64,000 nt of DNA from Fragum whitleyi (GCA_948146395.1 OX411544.1:32818457-32882456), one strand, 5' to 3'; counted from the first letter of the stretch, positions 27,501 through 42,500 are shown. Notes: generated by a model from the letters alone, not told the origin. Made by a program: numbers and translations.

Positions 27501-30500
27501 CTTTGACCCCCGTAATTTGCATAATATAAATTTCCTGGACTGCAGACAGGGCAGATTTTGTTTGGCAAAGGTTGAGGAACAGTTTCCACTATATAACTTT
27601 GCATTACATTTCGGGCCTCCCTAAAGTGATTTCTAGAGGTTTCCTGAAAAAAAGTTACCTGTCTAATATAACACCAAATTTGATAAGTTTTTTTCATGCA
27701 TTTATCTTTTATGCCTTTTTTTCTCTATACGTCATTTTGTTCCGTAAAAATTAAGTGAAAAAATGACTTACTTGATGATTGTTTTGTTGTTTTTCTTAAA
27801 TAACTCATTATAGAGACAAAATTTAATATTTATGACAGCAGATAATATATTAAGTGATTCGATTTAAAAAGTTTTTGACCAAAATGGTTGAAATAGTGTT
27901 TATAGGTAAAAAGATATTTAGTTTTTTCCTTCTCCTGAAAAGCAGACTTTTTCCGTATTCGTCCTTATAGAACGGAGCCGACGTTATGTCAGTTAATAAC
28001 ATACATATTCACATTGATATAAAAGATGATAAGTACCTTTTTTGAATTTAGTAATCATTTTGGAGTGCTGGCTTTCTTGCAGAATAAGTTTAGAATCCCT
28101 TTTTCATCACAACATTGCCAAATGTAGTGGCATGACCACCAAACCACCCATTTACGAAATACAGGAGATATATTGGTTTGACCATGGCTGTCCATCCTCT
28201 TGTCTGTAGACCTTTTCTTTTCCTAGCTTTTACTCAAGAGTCACATGAAGTAGAATCAAGAAACTTTGAACAATTGTTGCCTATGACCGTATAGTTGTTG
28301 AATATTCTCATTATGGCAAATCTTCAACATGAATTTTACTCATTCATATTTTATTTTATTTCTTATAGGCTGTGAGAGCAGCACAGGATGAACAGATCAG
28401 ATTAAAAGATGTAGAGATTAATGAGCTGAAGTCATTACGGATGGATTTAGACAGGGAACTAAGGGATACTAGAACAGTCTCTGAAAGGGTATGTATGATC
28501 AGAGCAAAGGCAATTGTTTTATATGTCCCTGCCTTGATAGATTAGGGGCATTTTCTTATACCTGTGTCCATCTATTTAAAACTTAACATTTGTGACGCAT
28601 CATGCCAAAAGGGACCATCTGAGTAGTGCATAAAATGTCAACCCTAGTCAGACTGCGCGGATTGCGCAGACTGACTAGGGTCTAAACTTTGTCACAATGT
28701 GATTATTTTCTGAATCAAGAATGATCAATCTACCTTCCAGTGAAAGAATTTTTGAAGTGCGACCTATGGTTGACCTCTGCTTGACTCAATCTCTTTTTCA
28801 AACATTCATTTCCCAGATGGTCCTGTTTCGCCTGAAGGGTCACATTTTCTTGTAACTTCAATACTGTTACTTCTGTTATTACTGTAGCCATTTGTTACTA
28901 ACAAAATTACCATATCAGGGCCTTAAAATGACTTGAGTTAAAGTATAAAAACCATATGCTTTAAATGGAGTTAAATGTATGAACATTTTCTTACCAAGTA
29001 GAATTAGTTTAAATACACATAGCATCTAATGTGATTAAATGCTATATATGGATTATATCAATTGAGTGCTTGTGAAATACTACAAGTTATCTGTTAACAG
29101 ATTAAACAGGACTTTTTCTTCTGCACAATTTCAGTATTCTCTTTACAACATGACTTGCATTTTTGCAATAGATCAAATTATTGAAATTGATTAGTGATAA
29201 AATGCAAAATATACCTGGTGCAAGATTTTTTGCAAAATGACATAATTACATGTATTATGATGACATTTTAACTGTAACAGAATAGTGTTGCTACATGTAC
29301 AAAGCTCACTATTGATATTTGAAATACTTTGAGAGTTTATTTCACCTCTGTGACCTATATCTTTCATATTCTAAATATCATTTATACTTGTAGCTTGAGA
29401 ATGAGCTTCACACTGCCCAGACTAGAGTAGCCCAGGTCACAGAAGATAAGAATAGGATGGAAGATAGACTATCCGCAGTGGAGGCAGCTCACTGTTTGGC
29501 CCAGGACCAGGCAGCTCAACTACAGGTATGTGATGCATGATGATTACACAGTGAGTGTGTGTAGTGTATTATAGTGTGTAGTGCAGGATCAGCATGGCAT
29601 ATACATGTGTAGATGCATGATTTATTATACTTCCACCTATGAATTAGAGTGGGGTGTATTTGTTTCACTGTGTCTGTCTGTCCATCCATTTGTCCATAGA
29701 CTTTTTATGCCCCCGCATCGAAAGATCAGGGGTATGTTCTTTTATGTCTGTCTGTCTGTTTGTCTGCAAAACTTAACCAAAAAACTTAACATTGCCAATT
29801 TTTTCAAGGCTATTCAAGATACAATGCTCATATTTGGTATGATGATAGATCTCAATGATATGCATCTGCTGGTACTAAGGTCAAGGTCATGTGACAAATT
29901 CAAGGTCATCTGTCAAGGTCAAATTTCTAAAAAAAAAGACGTTTCGAGGGTCATTTGTGTTTCACAAACACATCTTGATTTGCTTTGGTGTGTTAGAACC
30001 ACCATTTATTCAAGAGCCATGTTACTTTAAAAAAAACAGTTGCCTATGACCAGAGAAAATTCCTAACTGTTGGGTGTTAAATTGGTCAAAGCTCAAGGCC
30101 AAGATCGAATTTTGTTAAAGACTTTTTAAATGCTCTTGCTCAGGAAGCAATGGACCCACAATCATGGAGCTTTGTACATTTGTTACTTATGGCTAAAGTG
30201 TTGCCAATTGTTTTTGGGTCACACAGGGTAAAGGTCATGGTAACAATTTTTATTAGTTTGAAAGTATTTAATGAAGTTTGAGCAAAAACTATTTCCTTGC
30301 TTTAACCTAAGAATCAATAGGAGGAGAATTAGGAAAATATGCATGTCTCAAAAATACCTTAAATGATTATGAATGATGCCAAATTATTATGGCCCCGTTC
30401 AAAGAAGAGGGGGTATTTTACTTTGCACTTGTTGGTCAGTAGGTCCATCTGTAGACCTTTTCGTGTCCAGAGCATATCTCAAAAAGTATGCAAGCTAGAA

Positions 30501-33500
30501 TCATGAAATTTCACATTTGGATAGATTAAGAACTATAACTCCACTCATACTTTTTGAGTTATTGCCCTTTGTTCATTGACAAAGAATAGGACATAGACCT
30601 GCTCTCATGGGTAGCATAAATGTTTTACAAACAATTCTTGTTAATCAGAAAGAGCCTTCATAATAGATTATTAAATACAGCCCTATGAATAATGTTTGCT
30701 TGAAATCCTGTGATTTTATAATGTTGACGGAGGTTTATGTCCAAAACATTGCAGATCTTTTACGGTTCCACTACCTTAACATTAACTTTTTGTCAAGGCT
30801 GAAGATAACCTTAATGTTATGATTTTCATCGGTTTTTAAGCACAGTTTTCTAGAATCAATTTCCTTGCTTTGTTGCATTAAAATCTCTTCAAGTATAAAA
30901 TGTTTTTAAGAAAGAAACATGAATGGCTTGAATTGATAATGTCAAAATCATTGTCCATGTTTTTAGCCCACTTTGTGCTTAGGGTAAGCTATTGTGAATC
31001 ATTCAATATTTGTCTGTCTGTCAACAAGTATAAAAAAAACCTCTCCCAAACTAGCTTTCGGATTTCAACCAAATTTCCTAGAAATAATCCTCAGGTCAAA
31101 TTCTTTCAAAAGACTTCACAGAATTAGAATCCATGCAGAACTCTGTTTAACATGGCAATGGAGTTAAAAACTTGAAAAAATCTTCTCCTTCCAAACCGCA
31201 AGGCCTAAGAGCATTCATAATTTCGAAATAGAAAATGTTGAAAAAAATCATCTTCAAAATCATTAGACCTTATGCTTTGATATATGGCATATCACATCAC
31301 CAAAGGGTAGTCAACAGAAATACTTCAAATTTTTGCACTAACTTAGATTTAGCCCGTTGTTGTAAGGTGGTGCATTTTAAATAGAAATAGAATAGAATAG
31401 GAAATCTTAAAACATATTTTCTCCCAAGATGATGCAGGATTTTAATTCAATGCTTTTAGTCAAAAAGGGTTTTATTTCGCAGCTAAATTGTTTTGATTTC
31501 TTACCCTTGGAGCTATATTTATGTAGTGAATTATACCATTTTTAGCTCACTTGAGCATGAAGTGCTCAAGGTGAGCTATTGTGATCGTAGAATGTCCGTC
31601 GTCAGTCGTCAGTCGTCTGTCGTCCACAATTTCTTTAAACATCTTCTCCTCCTAAACCAGTGGGCCAATCTTGATGAAACGTGGCAGGGATGTTCCTTGG
31701 GTCAAGCTCTACCAGATTTGTTCAAATAAATGAAATCCACCCTTAACTTTCCCTTTACCCTTAACAAAAAGGGTGAAAATATGAAAATCTTTCAAAATCT
31801 TCTTCCCAGAAGGCAGACAGCTTTCATATTTGGTATGTAGCATCATCTAGTGGACCTCTACCAAGTTTGTTCATATCAAGACCCTGGGGTCATATTTGGG
31901 CTTTGCCCGGGCCCAACCCTTTTTACATACAATCAAAGAGCGAAAATCTTTAAAAATCTTCTTCTCTGAAACCAGATGGCAGAAAGCTTTCATATTTGGT
32001 ATGTAGCATCACCTAGTGGGCCTCTACCAAGTCTGTTCATATCAAGACCCTTGGGTCATATTTGGGCTTTGCACGGGTGCATCCCTTTATCTCTTATGAG
32101 CACGAAGGGTAAAAAAATGAAAATCTTCAAAAATCTTCTTCTATGAAACCAGAAGGCAGACAGATTTCATATTTGGTATGTAGCATCATCTAGTGGACCT
32201 CTACCAAGTTTGTTCATATCAAGACCTTAGGAACATATTTGGGCTCCACCCGGGCGCAACCCTTTTTACATAGAATCAAAGAGCGAAAATCTTTTAAAAT
32301 CTTCTTTAATCAAAACCAGAGGGCACACTGCTTTCATTTTTGGTATGTAGTATCATCTAGTGGGCCCCTACCAAGTTTGTTCATATCAAGACTCTTGGGT
32401 CATATTTGGGCTCCACCCAGGCGCATCCCTTTCAGCTCATCTGAGCACGAAGGGTGAAAATAGGAAAACCTTCAAAAATCTTCTTTTTTGAAACCAGTAG
32501 GCAGACAGCTTTCATATTTAATATGTAGCATCATCTTATGGACCTCTTCCAAGTTTGTTCATATCAAGACCCTGGGATCACATTTGGGGTCCACCCGGGT
32601 GCATCCCTTTTTACATAGAATCAAAGAGCAAAAAGACATATCTGTCTTGCTCTTCGCTGAAAACGTTCCATGGTATTTTAGGCAATTATCTTCTTTTTGA
32701 CATCTGGCTATCTAATTAATGTGATGTTCCAGGGGTCAAAGAGACTCAGGTGAGCGATCTAGGACCATCTTGGTCCTCTTGTATAATCTATGTATTGTTG
32801 CTAGAACCGCAAATTTCTGTTTAGGTAAAATTACAAGGAAATTATATTGAAGAATAAATCAATGGGACAGTGCAACACTATTGTAAGTGCCTATTAATGT
32901 ATAGGCACTTACAATAGTGTTGCCCAGACTTCGAAATTGAATATTTGCACATTGGTTATGGGATATTTACACAGTGTGATGTGTGTTGTTTTGCAGCAAG
33001 AACTTAAAGAACTCAGTGGGGCCAAAGCACAGGCAGCTACAGAATTAGCCGAGGCTAATGGGAAAATACATGTAGGTGGCACCCTTATAAATAAATACAC
33101 TAACACTGCTACTAATACACTTGACAACACAATTCTTGATATCTTTGTATGTGCCGTTAACCAGCTGTGCATATAGGATGAAAATTGTTTGCAAGCATTT
33201 TTAAGATGGTGCCTCGCTTAGCTAGATATACTTGTAAAGCAGATTTACATTTCTAAAATTTTTTTGTGTCATCCTAAATGCAGAGCCATATTCTTAGACT
33301 GTTACATACTACCCTGTATGTTATGAACTATTGGGTCATAAATTCAATCACAGTCTCAATGGCAGCACTCACCCTTTCCTACTATTTGTCTCTCACCAAT
33401 GGGTTGATAATCATAGACCTATGTGAGATAGCAGCTGGAGGCTAGGAAAGGATGCTTCGGTAGTACTGGTTTGAGAAATACTAGGAATCCATTGTTAGGT

Positions 33501-36500
33501 GCTCCAGCCCCTGTGATATGACTGAAGTAATGTTAATAGCGGCGCAAAACCCAATTCAAACAAACAACCACCTAATCACAGGCATAGCATAAATGGTACA
33601 TATTGAAAGAAAAACGTGATTGATGGACATCAGTTTGATAGCTCAGTGTGAAACAGTTGTAACTGCCTATATGTTTATAGGCAGTTACAGCTGTTTCACA
33701 CTGAATTATCACATTTGGGAATAGATAACACAGTAATTGTATGACAGAGGCTCCAAATGTTGGAGACTAAGGTTAAATACAGTGTACGTGTTAAAGACCA
33801 CATAAAGCAATGGATAGATGCACCAGTTACAACTTAAAGAAATGAAAAATGTGTTCATGCTGGAGTCATTAGCCCGCCAACCATATCTAATAATCTTTAA
33901 AAACATTGATTGTTTCAGCACATGACATGAATTAAATATTATTGTAATTATTTGCTAGTAGATTCTGATCTTAGAAAATATTATTTCTACATGAAAAATA
34001 TCTTTATATAATTGGTAATTTCTTAGTTTAAATAATGCATGTTGCTTCGTAAGCAGAACGTCTTCTATTGCATGTTCATCTACAAGGCTATTCTAAAATA
34101 CATGAATTAAAAAATTGCAAAATTGAACATTTACAAACTATCATGAGTGCAGTGTTTTATATTGACTCAAACCCTTGTCATGCTGCATAAAAAAATCTTT
34201 GCAAAATTGCAACAAAATCAAAGTGCTCAAAGCACTGGATGCATTAATTGTGAGTAGGTAATCATTTTGAAAGTAAAAAAAAATAGCTTTTATCGATTAA
34301 AAAAAGGAAAAACAGATGGTATAGACAGAGATCAGACTGCATTTATGTGCAGACTGATGTTTGTCTATAGCTCCTGCCAAGGCAGGAATATTCCGGGGTT
34401 CAGCATGACAAGGATTAAAATGGTTTTGCATGAGTTCTTTTGAACAAAACAAGCCAAGCCCTCTTGATTTAAGGAATCAGTAACACAGAAAGAAAAATCT
34501 AAAGTTTTAAAGAAGAATGTACTTCTAGAAGAAACATTTTAAACAAAGAGAGAAAATTTTGATGAGATGATATTTCTTTTTCATGAAACATTTTTTTTTA
34601 GCTCACCTGAGCACATCGTGCTCAAGGTGAGCTTTTGTGATCATTGAATGTCCGTTGTGCGTCGTCTGTCGTCTGTCGTCCGTCGTCCGGCGTCAACAAT
34701 CTTAGTGTTTACACTCTAGAGGCCACAAATATAGCCCAATCTTCATGAAACTTGGTCAGAATATTGGCCAGGTCACAAGGATGAATCTTATTGAAAATGG
34801 GAAGGATCCGTGCCATATCACAGGAAAAGGGGCCATAATGACAATTTTCTTGTTTACACTCTAGAGGCCACAAATATGGCCCAATCTTTATGAAATTTGG
34901 TCAGAATGTTGGCCAGGTCACAAGGATTAACCCTATCGAAAATGGGAAGGATCCGTGCCATATCACGGGATAAGGGGCCTTAATAACAATTTTCTTGTTT
35001 ACACTCTGGAGGCCACAAATATGGCCCAATCTTCATGAAACTTAGTCAGAATGTTGGGCAGGTCACAAGGATGAACCCTTTTGAAAATGAGAAGGATCCG
35101 TGCCATATCACGGGAAAAGGGGCCTCAATGACTATTTTCTTGTTTACACTCTAGAGACCACAAATATGGCCCAATCTTTATGAAATTTTGTCAGAATGTT
35201 GGCCAGGTCACAAAGATGAACCCTATTGAAAATGGGAAGGATCTGTGCCATATCACAGGAAAAGGGGCCTTAATGACAATTTTCTTGTTTACGCTCTAGA
35301 AGCCACAAATACAATTCAATTTTCGTGAAACATGACCAGAATAATGGCTAGGTCACAAGGATGAACCTTATTGAAAATGGGAAGGATTCATGCAAAATCC
35401 AGGGAAAAGGGGCCTAAATGACTATTTTCTTTTTAGAGGTCACAAATATTGCCCAATCTTTATGAAACTTGGTCAGAATGTTGGCCAGGTCACATGAAAC
35501 TTGTTTAGAAAAGGATAGAAATTTATGCAGCGATCATAGAAATAAAGTTGTGTTTTTCTTTGAAAAATTTAAAGTCATTTAATGATCTTTCAAGTATTTT
35601 ATTTTGCTAAGGGAGAAGTCAAAGAGACGAAGGTGAGCGATATAGGACCATCATGGTCCTCTTGTTTCATTAGGATCAAATTAAAGATATTGAGTTAGAA
35701 TAGCCTTGTATATATTCAATTATCAGGGCTCAGGACAGAGGGGACGATTTCACTTTCAAAAAGAAAACCACACAAAACAAAAGAAAAAAATCCATTATTC
35801 TTCATACAAATCCTATGTTGTTGGTACTCATTGGAATCGTCTCATCAAGACGATTCCAATGAGTACTCACAACATAGGGTTTAGATCAGAAATAAAGGAT
35901 TTAGACCCGTCATCACCCCTATTCATCTGGAGCCCTGAAAGAGTGTATTTTTGTGCTACCATACAGGATTTACGACAGAGTTATCTAGAAATCCAGCATC
36001 GTGAAAAGGCAGCAAGGGAAGAGGCTAAATTATATCAAAAACAGATGCATGAAGAAAGGGATAATAGCAGAATGGCTGTTGAAGCTCTTAAACGAGAGCT
36101 TAATGAAGCTAAGGTGATATTGAAGGTTGTGATTAAATGTGTTCAACTCTATTTAAGTAATATACAATAAATATAATGTACACAACCAAAATAAATATGG
36201 TTCCTGATATGGCAGTTATATTGACTGAATACCTCTTGTTTGTAAACAACCAACAAAAATGAAAAAAGGTTAATGATATAGGATTACAATTAATATAGAA
36301 ACAGCAACTTATAAAAATATTGAATTATGAAACATATATGTGACTCGTCATGCAAAAAGAGACCATTTGGGTAATGCGTAAAGTGTCAACCCTAGTCAGA
36401 CTGGATGGTTTGCGCAGACTGATTAGCCTGGAAACTATTTTCAAAGTGCTTATTTTCTGAATCTTGAATGTTCAATCTACCTACCAGCGAAAATTTTTTA

Positions 36501-39500
36501 AATGCGACCTCTGGTTGACCAATGTTGGACCCAATCTCTTTTTCAAATATTCATTTTACAGAGTTCAGAGATGGTCACTTTTTATGTGACTGGTCACATA
36601 TCTTATATCTTTCCATCATTATGACTTGAGTTTGCAAAATATTTAATCAAGAGTCACACATTATAAGCTATAATCCTTTCATAATCTGTGCTTGAAGATG
36701 TATAAGTATTTTCTTCCATGCCAATGATACATTTTTGATTCCCAAACATGTACTCAAGGTTAATTACAGTTAAATACCAGATATAATTATTTATTTGTGT
36801 AAAAACAAATATGTGTAGTTTAATTTTAGACATAACTTCCCTCTATCATATAAGAGAGATTTAAGGTAAAGAAATTTGTCTTAACCGATTTGAAACCCTG
36901 AAAAATATATAATTATTTGTATGACAATTGTAGGTAAGAGAAGCGCATGTATTACAAGACTTACAGAGAAAGTTAAAGAAAGATAAGGCAGAGTATGAGG
37001 CAGCTATTCAGGCTCTCAAGGTGAAATTAGTAACTTGTATACCTTATTTCTCTTAATTATAGCGCCCTCCCTTATAGTAGCACCCTCTACGACCAAGACA
37101 CTCATTCTTTCCGACTATTTGTCTCTCACCAATGGGTTGATGATCGTAGACCTATGTGAGATAGCAGCTGGGGGCTAGGAAAGGATGTGGTGGTTGTATT
37201 GGTGAGAGACATACCAGGAAACCATTGTTAGGTGCTCCAGCCGTCGCAATATTACTGAAAAAATGTTAAAAACGGTGTAAAACTCAAATCAATCAATTCA
37301 ATTATAGTAGTACCCCTACATTTTAATTAAGAAAACCCACTTCAAATTCTTAAATTTTGAGAACTTTTTGGGACTTCTTCTCTAATTTGATGTAAATTTC
37401 CTTTAAACAATCATTTACATGATTGTTTAGAGGAAACTTACCTCAAATTAAAGGGAAAATGGCTTAAAAGTTTAAAGTATTTTTTTAAATCAGAAAATAC
37501 ATACTAAAAAGTTTCCTGGCCATGTTATGTATAGCTCCCGGGAGTGTTTATTAGGAGAAATATGGTATTTCATGTTAGACAATCTCAAATTATTTTCATC
37601 TAATAATTTTCCCCTGCCTTAATTTTTGAATATCAGTAGAACCTTCTGCACATGTTTTACCTGTCGTATGCAGTATATCAATTAGAGAGATTAAGAAATG
37701 AATTGAGCCTGTATGTGACATTTTCAACTATTTGACATATGTGTTAGATGCACACATTAAGGAGCCTAGACAGCAGTACAATGTAATTTTAATTTTGTCT
37801 GACTATCAAAAGATACTGCTAGTCGCTATCTATCTAAAGGGTACATAGTAAAGAACTTGGTCAGACTGTGCAATCCGCACAGTCTGACCAGAGTCTTTGC
37901 TTGGGGAGCATGTATAATTGTTGTGAATGTTACATAAGGGCTCAATTTGAAGATCAATAATTCAATAAACAAGGTCAAGGTTTACCTATTTGCTAAAGCA
38001 GTATAAATCATAACATACAACAGTTTTGCGTTAATCCTTCATTTTGTTAAACTATTTTCAGTATGTTTGTATGTCATGCTGAAGAAGATTGACATTTGAA
38101 TTTCCTTTTATCTCTATCAAATTAGTCACGTTTTCATTTCTTTCACAAATACTAATTTGCCTGTTTTATGTTTTACTTAGATGGAGCTTTCAGAAGATAA
38201 ATCTAGTCTAAAGATATCCAAAAGAAATGAAGAGAAATATAGAAAAGATGCTGAGATTCTTCAACAGGGTATGAATAGGTAAGGTTTTCATTATCATTAT
38301 GCTTGTGAAACACTCCAAATATATATTCCTTTTTTGCTAAATTTATAAGTGAAAGTTCGAACTAACAGAATTGTATGAGTAATTTATACTGATCATAGTG
38401 TGATGTCGATGGTGGAGAGGTAGAGCATCGGCCTGGCCTCTTGACCAAGAGGTTCTGAGTTGGGTTACTGGGAATGGCTATGGATCTTTGTTCTTTCAAA
38501 TAACTTCCTTGCTTAGACCACTCATTCTGACAATGATAATTCAAATCAGAGTAGAAAATACAAAATAATGTTGTTTCTAAAGGAAAAATTTCTCCGATTT
38601 AGCATTTTATCCTATTTCCACAAACTGTTTTCTATAGTTATGTTTGTGTGTGTATTGTGTGGTAATGGTAAATATGGTTCATATTTTGGATATGAAATAG
38701 TTTCATGTCCTTATGTCTTTTAAACAAAATTAATTAACTCTATATTCAGGTTGGAAGAGGAAAACCATAAGTTATTGAATCGTCTAGAACAAACAAAACA
38801 TGAGTTTGAAGCACAGGTAGGTCATTATTCACTTTAACAGAAAAAAACTTAGGTCTGTAGCTTCAATGTCAAAGCTATACTAGCTTGAAAGTATAAAAGA
38901 ATATATATAAAAAAAAGAAAAGAAATATTTCTTACTTTTTGAAAAACAAAACAAAACTTCTACTATTGGTAATTGTGTCACAGAAAAAATCTATTAACAT
39001 TTGTATACAGAAAAGAAATTTGACTGCTGGATTAAAAAACCTAGTAACTACATCTTTGATCAATTATTTACATGGTTTTCGAATATAACCAACAAATAAT
39101 GTCTTGAATTTGTGATTTGAAAGGTTAAATGAAATGTTTGATAATTGCTTATAAATGATTGAACGTTCAAGCTCAACTAGTTTTGAAAAATGGTTCAACT
39201 ATAGACTAAATTTTTGTGAGTAGCTTGTATGTTTGCTCAAGATCTAAATGCCCTCCTGTGTTCATGTGAATCTTGTGATACTTTGTAGAGTCAGATCAAT
39301 GAAACAGATGTGTCTAGAGTGAAGAAATTAGAGGATGAAATCTTTATGTTGAATAGTGAAATGAAGAAAGGAGAGAGAAGATATGATGTAAGTAGTATGA
39401 TCTCACATTTTGATGGCTCAGCACAAAACAGTTAATGTAGAATCAGATCAATGAAACAGATGTGTCTAGAGTGAAGAAATTACAGGTTGAAATCTTTATG

Positions 39501-42500
39501 TTAAACAGTGAAATGAAGAAAGGAGAGAGGAGATATGAGGTAAGTAGAATGATCTTACATTTTGATGGCTCAGCACAAAACAGTTGTAACTGCCTATAAA
39601 CATATAGGCAGTTGTAACTTTATTGAGCTGAGCCATTGATTTGATTAGCATTGGATACATAAAGTCAAACCTATCTTAGCGGCCACCTCTATTCAGCAAC
39701 CTGTATTAAGCAAGTGGCTACCAAGTTCCCAAATGAACAAATTGTGCTGAGATTGACCTGTATTAAGCAAACACCTGTCTTAATCAAGCGCTTTTTGAAT
39801 GTCCCTTGCAAAGACAGGTTTGACTGTATTTCATTCTCTGCACACCTTTGGATGCATTGTCGAAAGTTGTCTTTGCAATGGTAATAAGGTATTTGTGCTA
39901 TTTAACCCTTTATCTGCTTAATTTACATTCTGTTTCACACAAATTTTTAATTTTAAGATTTTAACCGGTTTGTGTCTGATTTTCCCCAAATAAAAAAGTA
40001 GAAAGCAGACAGTATAGGTCAAGATCACACTGCATGTGTGTGCAGGTCGACCTTTACCTATACTATCTGCCAAAAGTTTGTTCAGCGGAGAAATCTTATG
40101 TGAATAGCATGAGAAAAGTCGAGTGTGTTAGTCCTATTGTGAGAGGAGAGAGCTGGATTTATCATGTGGATACTTATTGCTCTCGTTTAATAGCACCTTT
40201 GTAATAACAAAATAATTTATCTTTGTCCAATTACTAGCACTGATATTTTTTCTTGCAGAATTTAGCTCAGGATATGATCACTGAAGTAGATGCCCTGATG
40301 GACATCATGTCTACGGGAAGTATAGAGAAATTCAAAGTAAGTTTATGAATTATTTGCTATATATATAAACCTTTTGTCATATTCTGAGAAAATGCAAATC
40401 AAGGTTAATGGTCTAAATGAAAAGTTTCTTAGACCACTACTTTATAATTTCACATTTTTTCCTGCTTATAGCTGATATTAGGGGTACATTGTTTTATCAT
40501 TGTGTGTCTGTTTATTCATCATTCCATATAAAATTAAATAGTGAATATAACATTTTTTAGGAAATTTCAGGGCCCGAAGTTATAAAACTTTTCTCAGGCT
40601 CAATTCAAAATTTTCTAAAATTTCAATTTGAGATTAAAGTCGTAATTCTGTTTTATTACTCATTTTAAAGTATTAACATAAAAGATGACATTAATAAGTT
40701 GTTATGAATAACAACTTATCAATATTATCTTTTATTTTCATACATTTATTTTAATTTAAAATTTGAGAAAATTGAGCCTGAGAAAAGTTTTATAACCTCG
40801 GGCCCAGATGGGCTGTATGTAGAATGCTTATACTTGAAGAGAGTTTATCTCAAGAATATTCATCTTTCAATGTCAAGGTCATATGGGAAGGTAAAATCAT
40901 GGTATCAAGCTCAAGTTTTTTAAAGAAAATTGTTGTTTTGATGGGCTAAGTGTGTACATATTGTTTTAAACGTGAACAAGTATAGCACCTGTTAAGGAAG
41001 AATTTATTTACAATATTGAAGTTAGACAAATACAGGTGTGTTTTATTTCTTCAGTGCCATGAGTTTATCGAGGGGTTAGTGCATAACAATTGCAAGTGTC
41101 TTCATAGTTTTAGGCATTTACAATAGTTTTGCGCTTACCCCTTGTTAGGTCACCAAACTGTTGATATTCACTCTTCTGCCTTATATTGTGGTATGACTAT
41201 GTAAAGCTAATAAACCAATTCTTGTTAATTTCAGACCATTAGTGTTGTTAAAGGTGCACCAAATGGCTCATTCATGGCTGATATAAAGGTATGTGTATCT
41301 TGTATTCAATGAATGATGTCAAATAAAGATCGTCATTGAAAAAAGTTTTAAGACTCATTATGCTGAACTTAAATCTTATTTCAAAAGGATTGGAAATAGA
41401 TATTTCAACCAGTTATAATTTTTTCCTCAATTTGATTAAGAAAAAAAAGCTGACAGTGAAGGCTCAGATCAGCCTGCACATCTGTGTAGGTTGATCTTAG
41501 TCTATAGTGTCTGCTAAACATTTGTGTGTAGCAGGAATATGTCATGAAAAGCATGAAAATGCTTAAATAATCCTACTTACATATAAAGAGAGTTTTTTAT
41601 TGGATAAAAAATTGCAGTATATGTCTACTTGAATTGTATTTGTAGCTCATGGGATAAAATAATTATAACAGATAAATTTTCCCCCCCAAAAAAAAGATAA
41701 ATGACAGAAGTAAGAAAAAGACAGAGAAGAAATTAAGTCCATCTTGTTTACAGTTAGTTAAAAATGAAAAGTAAAAATCTGCAATAGTTCTCAATTTGGT
41801 TAAGTTAGTGTCTTGTAAACTAATTTGTTACATTCTTTTTTCAGATGAAAATGAAGTGGCTAAGGGCTCAAACCAGAGAAAAGATCAAGTATGAACAGAA
41901 GTTACGTAAAGATCTGCGTGAATCATTGACATGTAGTGAGAGTGATCGTAAATTCTTGTTACAAGAGCTGGCTAAACGGGAAGAAGTACTAGATGAACTT
42001 GCTATAGCCAAGAGTGGTGAGTCATTATGTAATTAACACTTTTCTGTTTTTCAAAATGTTAGACTGGTGCCAATATTTTAGAATGGTCCAAATTCAAAAA
42101 TGATATAGACCACATTGAAAAGTATGTAAATTTTGGAATGCAATGATCCTATGTGGGAGAAAATATTATGGATTCAGAAGAAATCCTTTGTTATTATGAT
42201 ACTCTAGAGATGAATGATGTCACATTATTCTTTCCCATCAAACTTTCAATGTGCAAGTATAAATCAAAACTTAACGACTGACTGGTGGTAATTATTCTTT
42301 TATAATTGCAATCCAATAAAATAAAGAACTTTGATTGGTTTAAATCGCATCATGTGGGGAAATCCATTGCACTTTATTTCTGTATAAAATGCAATAGGTC
42401 TTTCCGGAAACCCCCGACCCTCGATCTGCATGTCCTGTGTTGTAGGAACTTGAATTAACCTAGCCCCCGATCATCAACGCAACATTGCTATTTAATCTAT

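Larger units (their letters stand above)
22192..27982. mobile_element. 5.8 kb terminal-inverted-repeat element of unknown superfamily
   Basis: Perfect 23-bp TIRs (22192-22214 and 27960-27982) beginning GTCGGCTCCGTTCTATAAGG. Behind them lie longer imperfect inverted arms: gggaggcccg, gtctgcag, tcaaaggtcat and caaagtactgaaagtactga on the left (22640-22975) recur inverted on the right (27310-27640). TTAT occurs one base outside each end, a possible 4-bp duplication. No ORF over 105 codons and no transposase recognised. It fills most of intron 12. Large foldback or non-autonomous DNA transposon; superfamily unknown. Confidence 0.7.
39289..39588 (+). repeat. Tandem duplication of about 152 bp carrying exon 20
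   Basis: Unit 1 runs from about 39284 to 39435 and unit 2 follows directly. The intronic part after the exon (about 46 bp, including the start of hairpin M3) differs at only 2 positions, the exon at 7 of 99. Confidence 0.85.

Noticed and set aside
29581..30030. 149-codon open frame
   Set aside because: It runs through truncated Helitron-like repeats; the Ser/Val/Cys-Pro-rich part is the translated GTCTGTCC microsatellite.
35706..36170. 154-codon open frame that includes exon 16
   Set aside because: Only 35967-36113 is supported by CEP128 similarity and splice sites; the upstream part crosses a hairpin repeat.
39388..39440. Retention of the 53-nt intron joining the two exon 20 copies
   Set aside because: The read-through frame meets a TAA at about 39433 and the length is not a multiple of three.
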